Made by a program: the position numbers and the translations under genes | In this document: piece after piece, positions 8,376 to 16,825 of the stretch | How positions within the stretch are numbered: position 1 is the stretch's first letter | Layout of the letters: each line of letters opens with the position of its first letter | The notes under the pieces: model-generated | Database searches by the model: none | What the model was told of the DNA's origin: nothing | What the model saw: only the letters and a program-made list of their open reading frames with translations | DNA from: CAZJYI01 sp964550025 | GTDB lineage: Bacteria; Verrucomicrobiota; Kiritimatiellia; UBA8416; CAYOBW01 | Assembly: GCA_964550025.1 (NCBI GenBank) | Contig: CAZJYI010000034.1 | Span: 1-64,000 of the forward strand | Length of the DNA stretch: 64,000 nucleotides | Direction of reading: 5' to 3'

Positions 8376-9872
8376 ATGAGGAAACGCCTGGTGAGGACAT
8401 TCGTGGTGGCCGCGTGGCTGGTCATGATGGCGTGGCTCGTGCGCCACGAGGCCTTTCCCGAGCATTTTACGCACGCGATGCCTGGCTACCGGGGGCTCAT
8501 TGCGGGTGATGTGGTTCTGAAGGACTCGTGGATGAAGCTGCTCTTCAAGGGGCAGGCGATCGGCTACAGCCATACCAGTATTGAGACGCGTGAGAACGAC
8601 CCCGCCAAGTACTACCGCGTAACCGGCAGCGTCCGCATGAAGCTCCGGCTCATGGGGGAGTCGCAGAAGATCGACGTGGACACAATCGTCCATCTCGACA
8701 TCATGCAGCGCCTTCAGAGCTTCGAATTCCTGATGAGGGCACCGGGCTACGATCTGCGAATGAAGGCCATGCGGACGGGCGAGAGTACCTTCAAGCTGGT
8801 CACGACCACGAAGACCAGCAGGCAGGTTCGCACGATCGAGATTCCCGACGACGTCGTGCTGCACTCACCCATGACCGAGCTGGCCCTCAAGAACCTGCAG
8901 CCCGGGCAGCAGATGACCATCAAGACGCTGGATCCGGCCTCGCTGACGACCGCGAAGGTGATCGTGCGGGCTTTGCGGAAGGAGCGCGTCCGCGTTGCGG
9001 GAGAGGAGCACGATGCAACCGTGCTTTCGTCGGAGTACCAGGGGATAAAGATCCTCTCGTGGATTGACGCGGGCGGCACGGCACTCCGGCAGGAGACCCC
9101 GTTTGGCTGGAACATGGAGCGTTGCACGATTGACGGGGCGTTCGAGGCGCTGCACGCGGCCGGCCGCACGGAAGAAGACGTTCTAACGGGCATGTCCGTG
9201 CCCTGCCTCGGCGGCCTGAGCTCGCCGAGGCAGAAGAGGGAACTGCGCCTCAAACTGACCGGGGTGGCCTTTACCGACGAAGAGCTGGCCTCCAATCGCC
9301 AGGTGGTGGAACGCAGGGAGGGTGACGAGCTCGAGCTAACGGTGAGGGCAGCGCAGCTCCCGAGCCCCGAGAAGCAGGCCGCCTCCGTTGACGGCTTCGA
9401 GGAGTTCCTGGTGGCTTCGGATACCATCCAGTCCGACCACCCGGACATTGTCGAAGCGGCGCGCAAGATCACCGGCACGGAGATTTCCGGGTTGGCCAGG
9501 GCGTTGGCGATCTGCGACTGGGTTGACGAGCAGGTCGACGACGTGATGACCGTCAGTCTTCCTTCGGCCCTGGATGTGCTGCGGACGCGCAAGGGCGACT
9601 GCAACGAGCACACGTACCTGTTCGTCGCACTGGCGCGGGCGGTGGGGGTCCCGTCCGTGGTGAAGGTCGGGCTCGCGTATCATGAAGGCGGCTTCTACTA
9701 CCACGCCTGGCCGGCCGTGTACGTTGGCGAGTGGGTCGAGATGGATCCGACCTGGAGCCAGAAGACCGTGGACGCGACGCACATCGCGCTCGTCGAGGGG
9801 GAGCTCCCCAGCCAGGTGGGGCTGGTGAGAGTGATGGGGCAGTTGAAGATAGAGGTGTTGGAGGCAAAGTGA
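8376..9872 (+). CDS. Membrane-anchored transglutaminase-like protein
   Basis: A 498-residue protein. An N-terminal hydrophobic segment (about 7-22) acts as signal or anchor. A long N-terminal region (about 45-330) has no motif I recognise. A C-terminal transglutaminase-like (PF01841-type) core carries Cys409 in KGDCNEH, His443 in YYHAWP and Asp457 in EMDPTW, so the Cys-His-Asp triad is complete. It probably cleaves or crosslinks peptide or isopeptide bonds outside the cytoplasm. The ATG at 8376 has GGGGGA upstream. It is directly followed, 2 bp later, by an ABC ATPase and then a permease, so its job is probably tied to that transporter. Confidence 0.85.
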   Translation: MRKRLVRTFVVAAWLVMMAWLVRHEAFPEHFTHAMPGYRGLIAGDVVLKDSWMKLLFKGQAIGYSHTSIETRENDPAKYYRVTGSVRMKLRLMGESQKIDVDTIVHLDIMQRLQSFEFLMRAPGYDLRMKAMRTGESTFKLVTTTKTSRQVRTIEIPDDVVLHSPMTELALKNLQPGQQMTIKTLDPASLTTAKVIVRALRKERVRVAGEEHDATVLSSEYQGIKILSWIDAGGTALRQETPFGWNMERCTIDGAFEALHAAGRTEEDVLTGMSVPCLGGLSSPRQKRELRLKLTGVAFTDEELASNRQVVERREGDELELTVRAAQLPSPEKQAASVDGFEEFLVASDTIQSDHPDIVEAARKITGTEISGLARALAICDWVDEQVDDVMTVSLPSALDVLRTRKGDCNEHTYLFVALARAVGVPSVVKVGLAYHEGGFYYHAWPAVYVGEWVEMDPTWSQKTVDATHIALVEGELPSQVGLVRVMGQLKIEVLEAK

Positions 9873-9874
9873 AC

Positions 9875-10624
9875 ATGATTGAGATGGAGAGCTTGTCGAA
9901 ACGGTACGGGGACGTGCTGGCTGTGGACGAGCTGTCACTACAGATCCCGCGCGGAGAGCTGTTCTGTTTCCTGGGCCCCAACGGCGCGGGCAAGACGACG
10001 ACGATCAAGATGCTCACGGGGCTGCTGCGCCCGACGTCGGGGGTAGCAAAGATCGGGGGAATCGACGTCCAACGGGACCCCGTGCGTGCCAAGCGGATGG
10101 TGGGGTATATCCCCGACATGCCCTACCTTTACGACCGCCTGACCTCAACGGAGTTCTTCGAGTTCACCGGCGATCTGTACGGTGTGGATCCCGATCGTAT
10201 CGACGCGGAGCTCGATGCGTCGTTCGAGCTGTTTGGCCTCATGGAGCATCGTGCCGCCCTGGTCAAGGACCTGTCGCACGGTCTGCGCCAGAGGTTGATC
10301 TACGCATCGACCTTGCTGCACGAACCTGAGGTGCTCTTCATCGACGAGCCGTTGATCGGACTCGACCCATACACGATTCGCCTGATCAAGCAGCTACTGA
10401 TTCGCAAGGCTCGCGGCGGCATGACCATATTCCTCACAACACACATCCTCGCGCTTGCCCAGGACATTGCCGACCGCATCGGCATCATCTCCAACGGGAA
10501 GCTCGCGGCACTGGGCACGCTGGAGAAGCTGCTGGCCGATATCGGAGGGAAAGATCTCGAAGAGATGTTCCTGAAACTGACCGGACAGTTGACCGGCCTT
10601 GAAACGTCGCTCGGAGCCGGCTGA
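9875..10624 (+). CDS. ABC transporter ATP-binding protein
   Basis: A 249-residue ABC ATPase of the ABC-2 exporter type. It has Walker A GPNGAGKT (34-41), signature LSHGLRQ (133-139, a variant of LSGGQ), Walker B VLFIDEP (153-159) and the H-loop His190 in TTH. I chose the ATG at 9875 because GGAGG lies about 10 bases upstream inside the preceding gene and the protein then starts at the usual beta-strand. The start is 2 bp after the transglutaminase stop and the stop is 3 bp before the permease, so this is a three-gene operon. Confidence 0.95.
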   Translation: MIEMESLSKRYGDVLAVDELSLQIPRGELFCFLGPNGAGKTTTIKMLTGLLRPTSGVAKIGGIDVQRDPVRAKRMVGYIPDMPYLYDRLTSTEFFEFTGDLYGVDPDRIDAELDASFELFGLMEHRAALVKDLSHGLRQRLIYASTLLHEPEVLFIDEPLIGLDPYTIRLIKQLLIRKARGGMTIFLTTHILALAQDIADRIGIISNGKLAALGTLEKLLADIGGKDLEEMFLKLTGQLTGLETSLGAG

Positions 10625-10627
10625 AGC

Positions 10628-12295
10628 ATGTCAACCACGTCCGCACTCTTCAGAAAGCACACGCGCCACATCATGAATATCGGGCGCATCATCCGCTCGC
10701 AGTCCAATTTCAAGTGGATGGTCGTCCTGGGATTCGCCGTGTTCTTCGAGGGCGGCTTGTGGTTTCTCTTTCTGGACGGTTTCAAGTTCCTCAACCGCTT
10801 CGGCGGGGCGGGTTCCATCATCATAAGCCGGCTGTTCTCCCTGTTCTTTCTGGGCATGGGGATGATGCTTGTCGTTTCGAGCCTGGTGACCGCCTATTCG
10901 ACCATCTTCCGTTCGGAGGAGATACCCTTCCTGCTCGTGCGGCCGTTCGGCGTTTCGGAGATCGTGACCTACAAGTTCCTCGAGTCGACGATGCTGTCCT
11001 CCTGGGCCTTCTTCTTTGTCATCCTGCCGTTTGTCGGTTCATACACCTGGTTTGAGGGCCTGTCGCCGCTGTTCGCCCTCTGGACGATCGTGTTTTCTTT
11101 GCCCTTTCTCGTGTTGTGTTCCGGGGTGGGCACGGTCATCGTGCTCCTGTGCGTGCGCTGGCTTCCGCGCAGCCGGTGGATACGGCGGATCGGGCTAACA
11201 ATCCTGGCAGCGGTCTTCATCGGTGTCTGGGTCGCATCGCGGCACGTCTACCGGGAAGCCGCGGCGGAGAACTTCAGCATCGTGCGCCTGGTTCCCGGCC
11301 TTCGACTGGCCTCGAACATGATGGCGCCCAGCGCCTGGGTGGCGGAGGGGATCATGTCGTTGACCGCGGGTCGTTGGGGCCGCGGCCTTCTGCTGTGGTT
11401 GACGCTGTGCACGTCAGCGGCCGCCGTGACCGCCGCGGTCGAGTGGGTCGGCGGTCTCACCTTCTACGAGGCCTGGCAACGGGTCACGGGAAGCAAGGCC
11501 GCGGGCTCCGGCGCGCCACGGATCTTCCCCTGGTTGCGGGGAATGCTGGCGGGGTGTCCGCGCGACGTACGGGCCATGGTGCTGAAAGATGTTCGGACCT
11601 TCTTTCGCGATCCGATCCAGTGGTCGCAGGCGCTGGTCTTCTTCGGCATGCTGGCCCTGTACTTCGGCAACCTGCGCTCATTCCACTATCACGTGTTACC
11701 CGACCACTGGCGCAACATGATCGCCTTTCTGAACGTCTTCAGCGTCGCCGCCGTCATCTGTTCATTCGGGTCGCGCTTCGTGTTCCCACAGTTGAGCCTG
11801 GAAGGGCACGGTTTCTGGATACTGGGGCTGTCCCCGACCAATCTGCGCCGTGTCGTGCTGACCAAGTTCGCCGTGGCCGTGGTCGCGCTCTCGTCGATCA
11901 GCGTCGTCCTGACCCTGATGTCGACCGGCATGTTGAACCTGGACTGGCAGAGCCGCTTGCTGGCAACGACCATCATTTTGGCTGTCAGCGTGGCCGTGTG
12001 CGGGTTGTCGACGGGACTGGGCGCGGTCTACCTCGACCTGGAACACCGCAATCCCGCGGCGATCGTCTCGGGCTTCGGCGGAACGCTGAATCTCGTGATC
12101 AGCCTCGCGTTCATGCTGGTGTCGATCATTCCACCGGGGTTGTGTTTCCACCTGTATTCGCTGGGAAAGCTGACGGAGGGACAGCTTCGGACGGGGGTGG
12201 TGGTGACGGGCGGATGGTTGCTGTTCATCACGTGGGTGACGGCCTACGTGCCCATGCGCATCGGTATGCGCTCGATCGAGCGGAGGGATTTCTGA
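10628..12295 (+). CDS. ABC-2-type permease, large polytopic membrane protein
   Basis: A 555-residue integral membrane protein with about ten to twelve hydrophobic segments in two halves. Each half begins with an amphipathic stretch and contains a group of helices. A cytoplasmic stretch near the middle (DVRAMVLKDVRTFFRDP) is the type seen in large two-domain ABC-2-like permeases. It is translated together with the ATPase 3 bp upstream. Substrate unknown. It could export a cell-envelope component acted on by the transglutaminase-like partner, but that is inference. Confidence 0.85.
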   Translation: MSTTSALFRKHTRHIMNIGRIIRSQSNFKWMVVLGFAVFFEGGLWFLFLDGFKFLNRFGGAGSIIISRLFSLFFLGMGMMLVVSSLVTAYSTIFRSEEIPFLLVRPFGVSEIVTYKFLESTMLSSWAFFFVILPFVGSYTWFEGLSPLFALWTIVFSLPFLVLCSGVGTVIVLLCVRWLPRSRWIRRIGLTILAAVFIGVWVASRHVYREAAAENFSIVRLVPGLRLASNMMAPSAWVAEGIMSLTAGRWGRGLLLWLTLCTSAAAVTAAVEWVGGLTFYEAWQRVTGSKAAGSGAPRIFPWLRGMLAGCPRDVRAMVLKDVRTFFRDPIQWSQALVFFGMLALYFGNLRSFHYHVLPDHWRNMIAFLNVFSVAAVICSFGSRFVFPQLSLEGHGFWILGLSPTNLRRVVLTKFAVAVVALSSISVVLTLMSTGMLNLDWQSRLLATTIILAVSVAVCGLSTGLGAVYLDLEHRNPAAIVSGFGGTLNLVISLAFMLVSIIPPGLCFHLYSLGKLTEGQLRTGVVVTGGWLLFITWVTAYVPMRIGMRSIERRDF

Positions 12296-12327
12296 GCGCA
12301 GATCGTGGATTGGGGAAGGTGACCAAC

Positions 12328-12354
12328 CGCAGAGAACGCAAAGATCGCAAAGAA
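12328..12354. repeat. 9-nt degenerate tandem repeat
   Basis: Three consecutive 9-nt units, CGCAGAGAA, CGCAAAGAT and CGCAAAGAA, lie in the 125-bp gap between the ABC permease and the ATPase gene. The same 9-nt period with other unit sequences occurs at 29996-30022 and 50236-50271. Confidence 0.7.
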
Positions 12355-12420
12355 AACGCTCGAACAGGAACTCAAGCCTTTGCTATCTGTCATCGATCGG
12401 TCATTCTCTTGGAGACACCA

Positions 12421-13433
12421 ATGTACAACGAGATCCGAATACAGAACTTCCGTGGTTTCGCGAATCTGACTGTCGCACCGCTACAGCGGGTCAACCTTCT
12501 TGTATCGCGAAGCAATGTGGGCAAGACGGCATTCCTGGAAGCGGTATCTCTGCTCGTGAACGGGCAAGGCGCATTTCAGACATTCCCCAAGGCACTACGC
12601 AATTCAGACCACCCCGAGCAGGGCTCGGAGTTCTGGGCATGGCTGTTTCACGATCGCAACTTGTCGGCGGAGATCTCCATCGAAGAGAGTGGAGATGCGC
12701 CGAGCAAGCAGAGTGTTGCGATTCGGTGCACGGGGCCAGACGAGCAGACACAACACCAAGGGTTCCTCCCTATCCAGAGGTTCCAGATCGAAGGGCGCAA
12801 ATACAGTCTATGGCTCCATACCGAGCCGGAGATGAAACGGCCGAACAGCCAGCCCCGCAACTTGGGCGAAACCAGCGGTGGTGCGAAGGTCTTTGCCACG
12901 AACCCGATGGATCCAGTAGAGGAGGCCCGCAAGTTCCACAAGGTTATGCTCAAGAGGGGGGCGAAGAGAGGATACAGGAGTTGCTGCGGGTAATAGAGCC
13001 ACGGCTTGTCAAGATTCGCCCGGCTCAGGTGGGCAAGCAGCCCTCCATCTACGCCGACATCGGCCTGAGTGAGCTGATTCCTGTGTCACAACTCGGCCAA
13101 GGCTTTTCGCGCGTGCTCAGCATCTACTCCTCGCTCTTTCTCTCGGAGGCGAAGGTATTCCTGATTGATGAGGTGGAAAACGGCATTCACTACACTGCTC
13201 TTGAGCAAGTCTGGAAGGGACTCGCCGAGATAGCAGAGAAGGAGAATGTGCAGGTCTTCGCTACGACCCATAGCTGGGAATGCCTTGCGGCTGCTGCAAC
13301 AGTGTTCGGAGAACGCGATCCGTACGATTTGGCAGTTCATCGGCTGCAGCTTGTGGAAGGCAAGGTCGAGGCCAAGACGTTCGACCAAGAGTCACTCGCC
13401 ACATCCATAGAGCAGGGCTTTGAGGTGAGGTAG
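12421..13433 (+). CDS. AAA/OLD-type ATPase, interrupted by a 1-nt frameshift
   Basis: Encodes a RecF/OLD-like AAA ATPase of about 337 residues if the frame is restored. It starts MYNEIRIQNFRGF. Walker A is degenerate, SRSNVGKTAF around residues 30-38, with Ser where the first Gly usually stands. The C-terminal half carries LGQGFSRVL, Walker B VFLIDEVENG and ATTHSWE. Read literally, the first frame stops at 12993 and the C-terminal half continues in the -1 frame. The break lies at a run of six G (12956-12961). A seventh G, or a -1 ribosomal slip there, restores the protein. The stop at 13433 abuts the ATG of the TOPRIM gene. Such pairs often belong to phage-defence or DNA-processing systems. 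Confidence 0.7.
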
Positions 13434-14066
13434 ATGAAGAGAGACCGGACAACGTCCCCTCAACCACTGTCAAAACCCGTCCTCCTCGTGGGCGAGGGGA
13501 AAGAGGAAGTGCGGTTCTTCAGCGCGCTGCTGAAGCACGTTGGTCAAGACAGCGTGCAGGTAGAAGACTACGGTGGAAAGCCCGGCCTGGGTCGATACCT
13601 GAAAGCGCAACTCGTGCGCTCCGGTTTCGGTTGCGTAGAGCGCATTCTGATTACGCAGGATGCTGACGATAATCCCAAAGGCTGTTTCGATTCGGTATGT
13701 CGCTCTATCACGGCGTGTGGCTTGAATCCGCCTGCAAACCATGCTGCGATCTCGGATGGCAGCTCTGCGATCGGTGTCTTCATCATGCCGAACGGAACCG
13801 GAGAGGGAATGCTGGAAGATCTGTGTCTCGCGTCCGTAGACGATGACGACGTGATGAAGTGCGTGGATCAGTTCATTCAGTGTGCGCAAGATTGTGGCCA
13901 AGAACCCAGGCCGCAAGCAAAGGCGCGAGTTCAGGCCTGGCTCGCCACCCGTGAGGCACCGGGAAAACGGCTCGGCGAAGCGGCGGAAGCCGGGTACTGG
14001 CCTTGGGGACACGATGCCTTTGGAGCTTTGGTCCAGTTCTTGACGGCTGCGCCAGCAGCGAAGTGA
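13434..14066 (+). CDS. TOPRIM-like (DUF3226-type) protein
   Basis: A 210-residue protein. The motif VLLVGEGKEEVRFF (residues 16-29, acidic Glu21/Glu24/Glu25) and the later ILITQDADDNP (Asp76, Asp78, Asp79) fit the Glu and DxD positions of a TOPRIM nuclease/primase fold. MPNGTGEGMLEDLCL is typical of the DUF3226 family as I recall it. The start codon follows the ATPase stop with no gap, so the two are coupled. By analogy with OLD, Gabija and PARIS, in which an ATPase works with a TOPRIM module, this may be the nuclease or effector of a defence pair. Family assignment is from memory and function is inferred. Confidence 0.7.
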   Translation: MKRDRTTSPQPLSKPVLLVGEGKEEVRFFSALLKHVGQDSVQVEDYGGKPGLGRYLKAQLVRSGFGCVERILITQDADDNPKGCFDSVCRSITACGLNPPANHAAISDGSSAIGVFIMPNGTGEGMLEDLCLASVDDDDVMKCVDQFIQCAQDCGQEPRPQAKARVQAWLATREAPGKRLGEAAEAGYWPWGHDAFGALVQFLTAAPAAK

Positions 14067-14122
14067 GGCATGCCTTGCATGGTGGAGTGCTGACCTCTCT
14101 GTAAGCCCACTATGAGAGCGCA

Positions 14123-14893
14123 ATGGAATTGACGTCTGAACTCATCCGCACGCTGGCCAAGACGCCCTACTGCCGCACGGCAATCGCCGAACTGGCGGAC
14201 CGCTTTGCAGACTTGTCCCCCGAAGCCGCGGGCTCGCTCGTCCTGCAATTGACGGAACTGGGCGAGGACATGGCGTTGAATCGACTCCTGAACGTCTGTG
14301 CCTACCGCGGCTTGCCGCTTGACCCCACGATTCTGGCGCAGAGCGCCGGCGTCATCGAGGACATCACACATCTGCCGTACTGCTTTGCAGGCCAGGATGC
14401 GGCCGCCATTGATCCGCTGCTCGAGGGTTCGCATTCCGAGGAGCTCTCGTGGCAGCGGCAGGCCATTCTTGTGCGCCTTGCCACCGAGCTCGCCATGCGT
14501 CACGACACGGGGCAAGAAGACGCGAGACTGCGTCTGCGTTCTCTGTTGATGAGCGTGACCAGTTATCCGGCCGACATCCTCGTCGCCGACACCCTCCGCA
14601 TGCTCGATTCCGGCGGGCTCGAAGCGGGCGCATTCCCACTTATGACGGCACTCGACATCCGGGTCGATATTCCCGAGCGTCCCCCACCCAAGGTCATCGG
14701 CGCCGGGGAAACGGTGCGGCGCCCGATACCAAAGCTGGGACGCAACGACCCGTGCCACTGCGGCAGCGGCAAGAAATACAAGCGCTGTTGCCTGGAGAAA
14801 GACCGTGAGGTGCTCGCGGATGCGTCGTCGCATGCCGGTCTGACACGATCCCAGATCCAGAAAACCCCGGCATTGTTGATGACACAAGCGTGA
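14123..14893 (+). CDS. SEC-C zinc-motif protein (N-terminal part)
   Basis: A 256-residue helical protein whose C-terminus carries a SEC-C motif, GRNDPCHCGSGKKYKRCC. This is the zinc-binding module also found at the end of SecA. The region before it (1-215) looks like a HEAT/TPR-type helical repeat. The frame ends with ALLMTQA, while reading one base over gives a smooth continuation into the next ORF (DDTSVIQGLRAYE). A 1-nt loss near 14874-14890 has therefore probably split one longer protein. Otherwise the GTGA overlap at 14890 would be translational coupling. Function unknown. Confidence 0.65.
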   Translation: MELTSELIRTLAKTPYCRTAIAELADRFADLSPEAAGSLVLQLTELGEDMALNRLLNVCAYRGLPLDPTILAQSAGVIEDITHLPYCFAGQDAAAIDPLLEGSHSEELSWQRQAILVRLATELAMRHDTGQEDARLRLRSLLMSVTSYPADILVADTLRMLDSGGLEAGAFPLMTALDIRVDIPERPPPKVIGAGETVRRPIPKLGRNDPCHCGSGKKYKRCCLEKDREVLADASSHAGLTRSQIQKTPALLMTQA

Positions 14894-15484
14894 TCCAGGG
14901 GCTTCGGGCCTACGAAATCAAGAAGCTCGATCCGGCAGAACTGTCGACGAATCAGCTCATGACAGCATACCGCCGGGCAACTCATTTCGGGCAGCTCGAC
15001 ACCGCCCTGGATATGCTCCTTGGGCTCTCGAACCGCGAGGACAGCACGTTTCCGTGGGATCCCGGCCATTTCGCCGATCTCATGGAAAGCGCCCTGTCCC
15101 GCGGAAACCTGGACATCGCCAGACGCGCGCGCGAGTTGGTCCCCGCCGACTGCGACTATGTTGACTGGGAGCGGGTAGACATGCGATTCGCGCTCTGTAC
15201 CGACCCCGGACTGGTCGAGAAGATCGAGGAACGCTGCAGGCAGGCGTTCTGCGCACCTGTCGGAGAATTCGGGTTCCGTGACCACGGCTTTTGCGACCTG
15301 GCCCATACGTTTCATCACGGCTTCCCTGCACTCAGTATTCTCTTCGCTCGCGCCGCCATCCAGGAATGTCCGGATCGGCCTTCACTACCGCCTGCTGTTG
15401 CAGTGGTTCCCCGGTCAGAACCTGACCGCCTTGGACCTCATTCCCCGTGAGGACCTGGAGTCCTGGATCAGGCGGCGGAACTGA
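14890..15484 (+). pseudogene. Continuation of SEC-C protein, second frameshift
   Basis: The frame starting at GTG 14890 encodes a helical region (LDTALDMLLGLSNRED...DFDIARRAR-type repeats) and runs out at 15450 in Pro-rich sequence without domain character. Around 15360-15400 the better sequence switches back to the original frame, giving LHYRLLLQWFPGQN and LIPREDLESWIRRRN before the stop at 15482-15484. The two shifts compensate each other (one base missing, later one extra), so the ancestral reading frame is 14123-15484. The indels are either decay or assembly errors. Confidence 0.5.
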
Positions 15485-15553
15485 GCCCTGCCCGGCGCAT
15501 GCCCTTGCGGCCAGTGCCCGCATCGGACAGGGATGGTGGCAATGCCCCGGCCG

Positions 15554-16672
15554 TCACCCCTCAAACGCAAACCGATACTGTGTCAACTCCAACTCGTCCC
15601 GCATCTGTGCAATTTGCTTCTGCAGCTCCACCCCAACGGGGACGCCCTTGTCCTTGCGCTCCAGCCACGCCAGGTGCTCCTTCTCCCCGCATGTGTAGAT
15701 CCGCTCCGCGCCGGGCGCCTTGCGTGACGCGCGGAGCTCTCGCAGGATGTCTCCCGTCGTCTTCTTGAACTCGTCCAGCTCCGTGAAGCTCTCGATGTTG
15801 ATCGCCAGGAAGAAATGCCCCAACCGGTACGGGACCCGGTTCCCTTCGGCATCGAACCCCAGCAACTGCTTCATGAACGCGCCCTGCTGCAGCGCGGCGC
15901 TGAGGATCTCGACCACCGCCGCGTAGCCGTACCCCTTGTACCCCCCCGTCTCCTCGCCGATTCCGCCTACGGGGACCAGCGCCGCTCGCCCGGCAACGAG
16001 GTCTCCGAGCACTTCGCCGGGATCCGTCTTTGTTCCGCCGTCCCGGTCGATGACCCAACCCGGGGGCAGCGCCTTCCCCTCGCGCGCGTACTTCTCAATC
16101 TTGCCGCGCTGTGAGACCGACGTCGCATAATCGTTCGTGAACGGAAACGGCTCGTCGCTGGGCATGCCGAAGACGAGGGGGTTGGTGCCGAGCATGTTCT
16201 CCACGCCGAACGTCGGCGCGATCGAGGGACGAGCGTTGGTCCCCGTGAGCCCGACCATACCGGCTTCGCACGCCATGAGCGGGTAGTACCCCGCAATACC
16301 GTAGTGCGTGGAGTTGCGCGCCACCACCATCCCCAGTCCGTAAGTGCGCGCCTTGTCGATCGCCATCTGCATGCAGCGTTTGGAAATCACCATCCCCATC
16401 CCGTGGTGCCCGTCGACCAGGGCCGTGGCCATGCTGTCGCGCACGATCTCGAACTCCGTCACCGGTTCCTGGATCTTGTACTCGCGGATGCGGTCGTAGT
16501 AGATCGGCTTCAGCCTGCCCACCCCGTGCGAGTCGATGCCGCGCTTGTCCGCGGTGATCAGCACGTCGGCGCAAACCCGCGCGTCTTCCTCCGGTACGCC
16601 GAGCCCTTTGAAGACGTCGATCATGAAGCGTTCCATCAGGTCGAATGGTATCCAGCAAACGTCCGTAGCCAT
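15554..16672 (-). CDS. Ldh_2-family malate/L-lactate-type dehydrogenase
   Basis: A 372-residue NAD(P)-dependent oxidoreductase of the type-2 malate/lactate/ureidoglycolate dehydrogenase family (PF02615). It oxidises a 2-hydroxyacid to the 2-oxoacid, and sequence does not settle the substrate. Diagnostic motifs are RGIDSHGVGRL with catalytic His49, and NSTHYGIAGYY with His123. TNPLVFGMP and GYKGYGYAAVVEIL follow later. The start at 16672 has GGAGGAG about 5 bases upstream. Length is normal. It stands alone between convergent and divergent neighbours. Confidence 0.9.
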   Translation of the reverse strand: MATDVCWIPFDLMERFMIDVFKGLGVPEEDARVCADVLITADKRGIDSHGVGRLKPIYYDRIREYKIQEPVTEFEIVRDSMATALVDGHHGMGMVISKRCMQMAIDKARTYGLGMVVARNSTHYGIAGYYPLMACEAGMVGLTGTNARPSIAPTFGVENMLGTNPLVFGMPSDEPFPFTNDYATSVSQRGKIEKYAREGKALPPGWVIDRDGGTKTDPGEVLGDLVAGRAALVPVGGIGEETGGYKGYGYAAVVEILSAALQQGAFMKQLLGFDAEGNRVPYRLGHFFLAINIESFTELDEFKKTTGDILRELRASRKAPGAERIYTCGEKEHLAWLERKDKGVPVGVELQKQIAQMRDELELTQYRFAFEG

Positions 16673-16825
16673 GGCAACTCCTCCCGTGTCTGTCGTGCAG
16701 TCAACATCATGAGCGTACCCGCTTGAACGCCAAAAGAAAAGAACGATGCGGCGGTTTTCGACGGCATGTTTCCACGCTTGACGACAGGCAGGGGGTGTGC
16801 CATACAGGACTTAAGAGGCCGAAAC

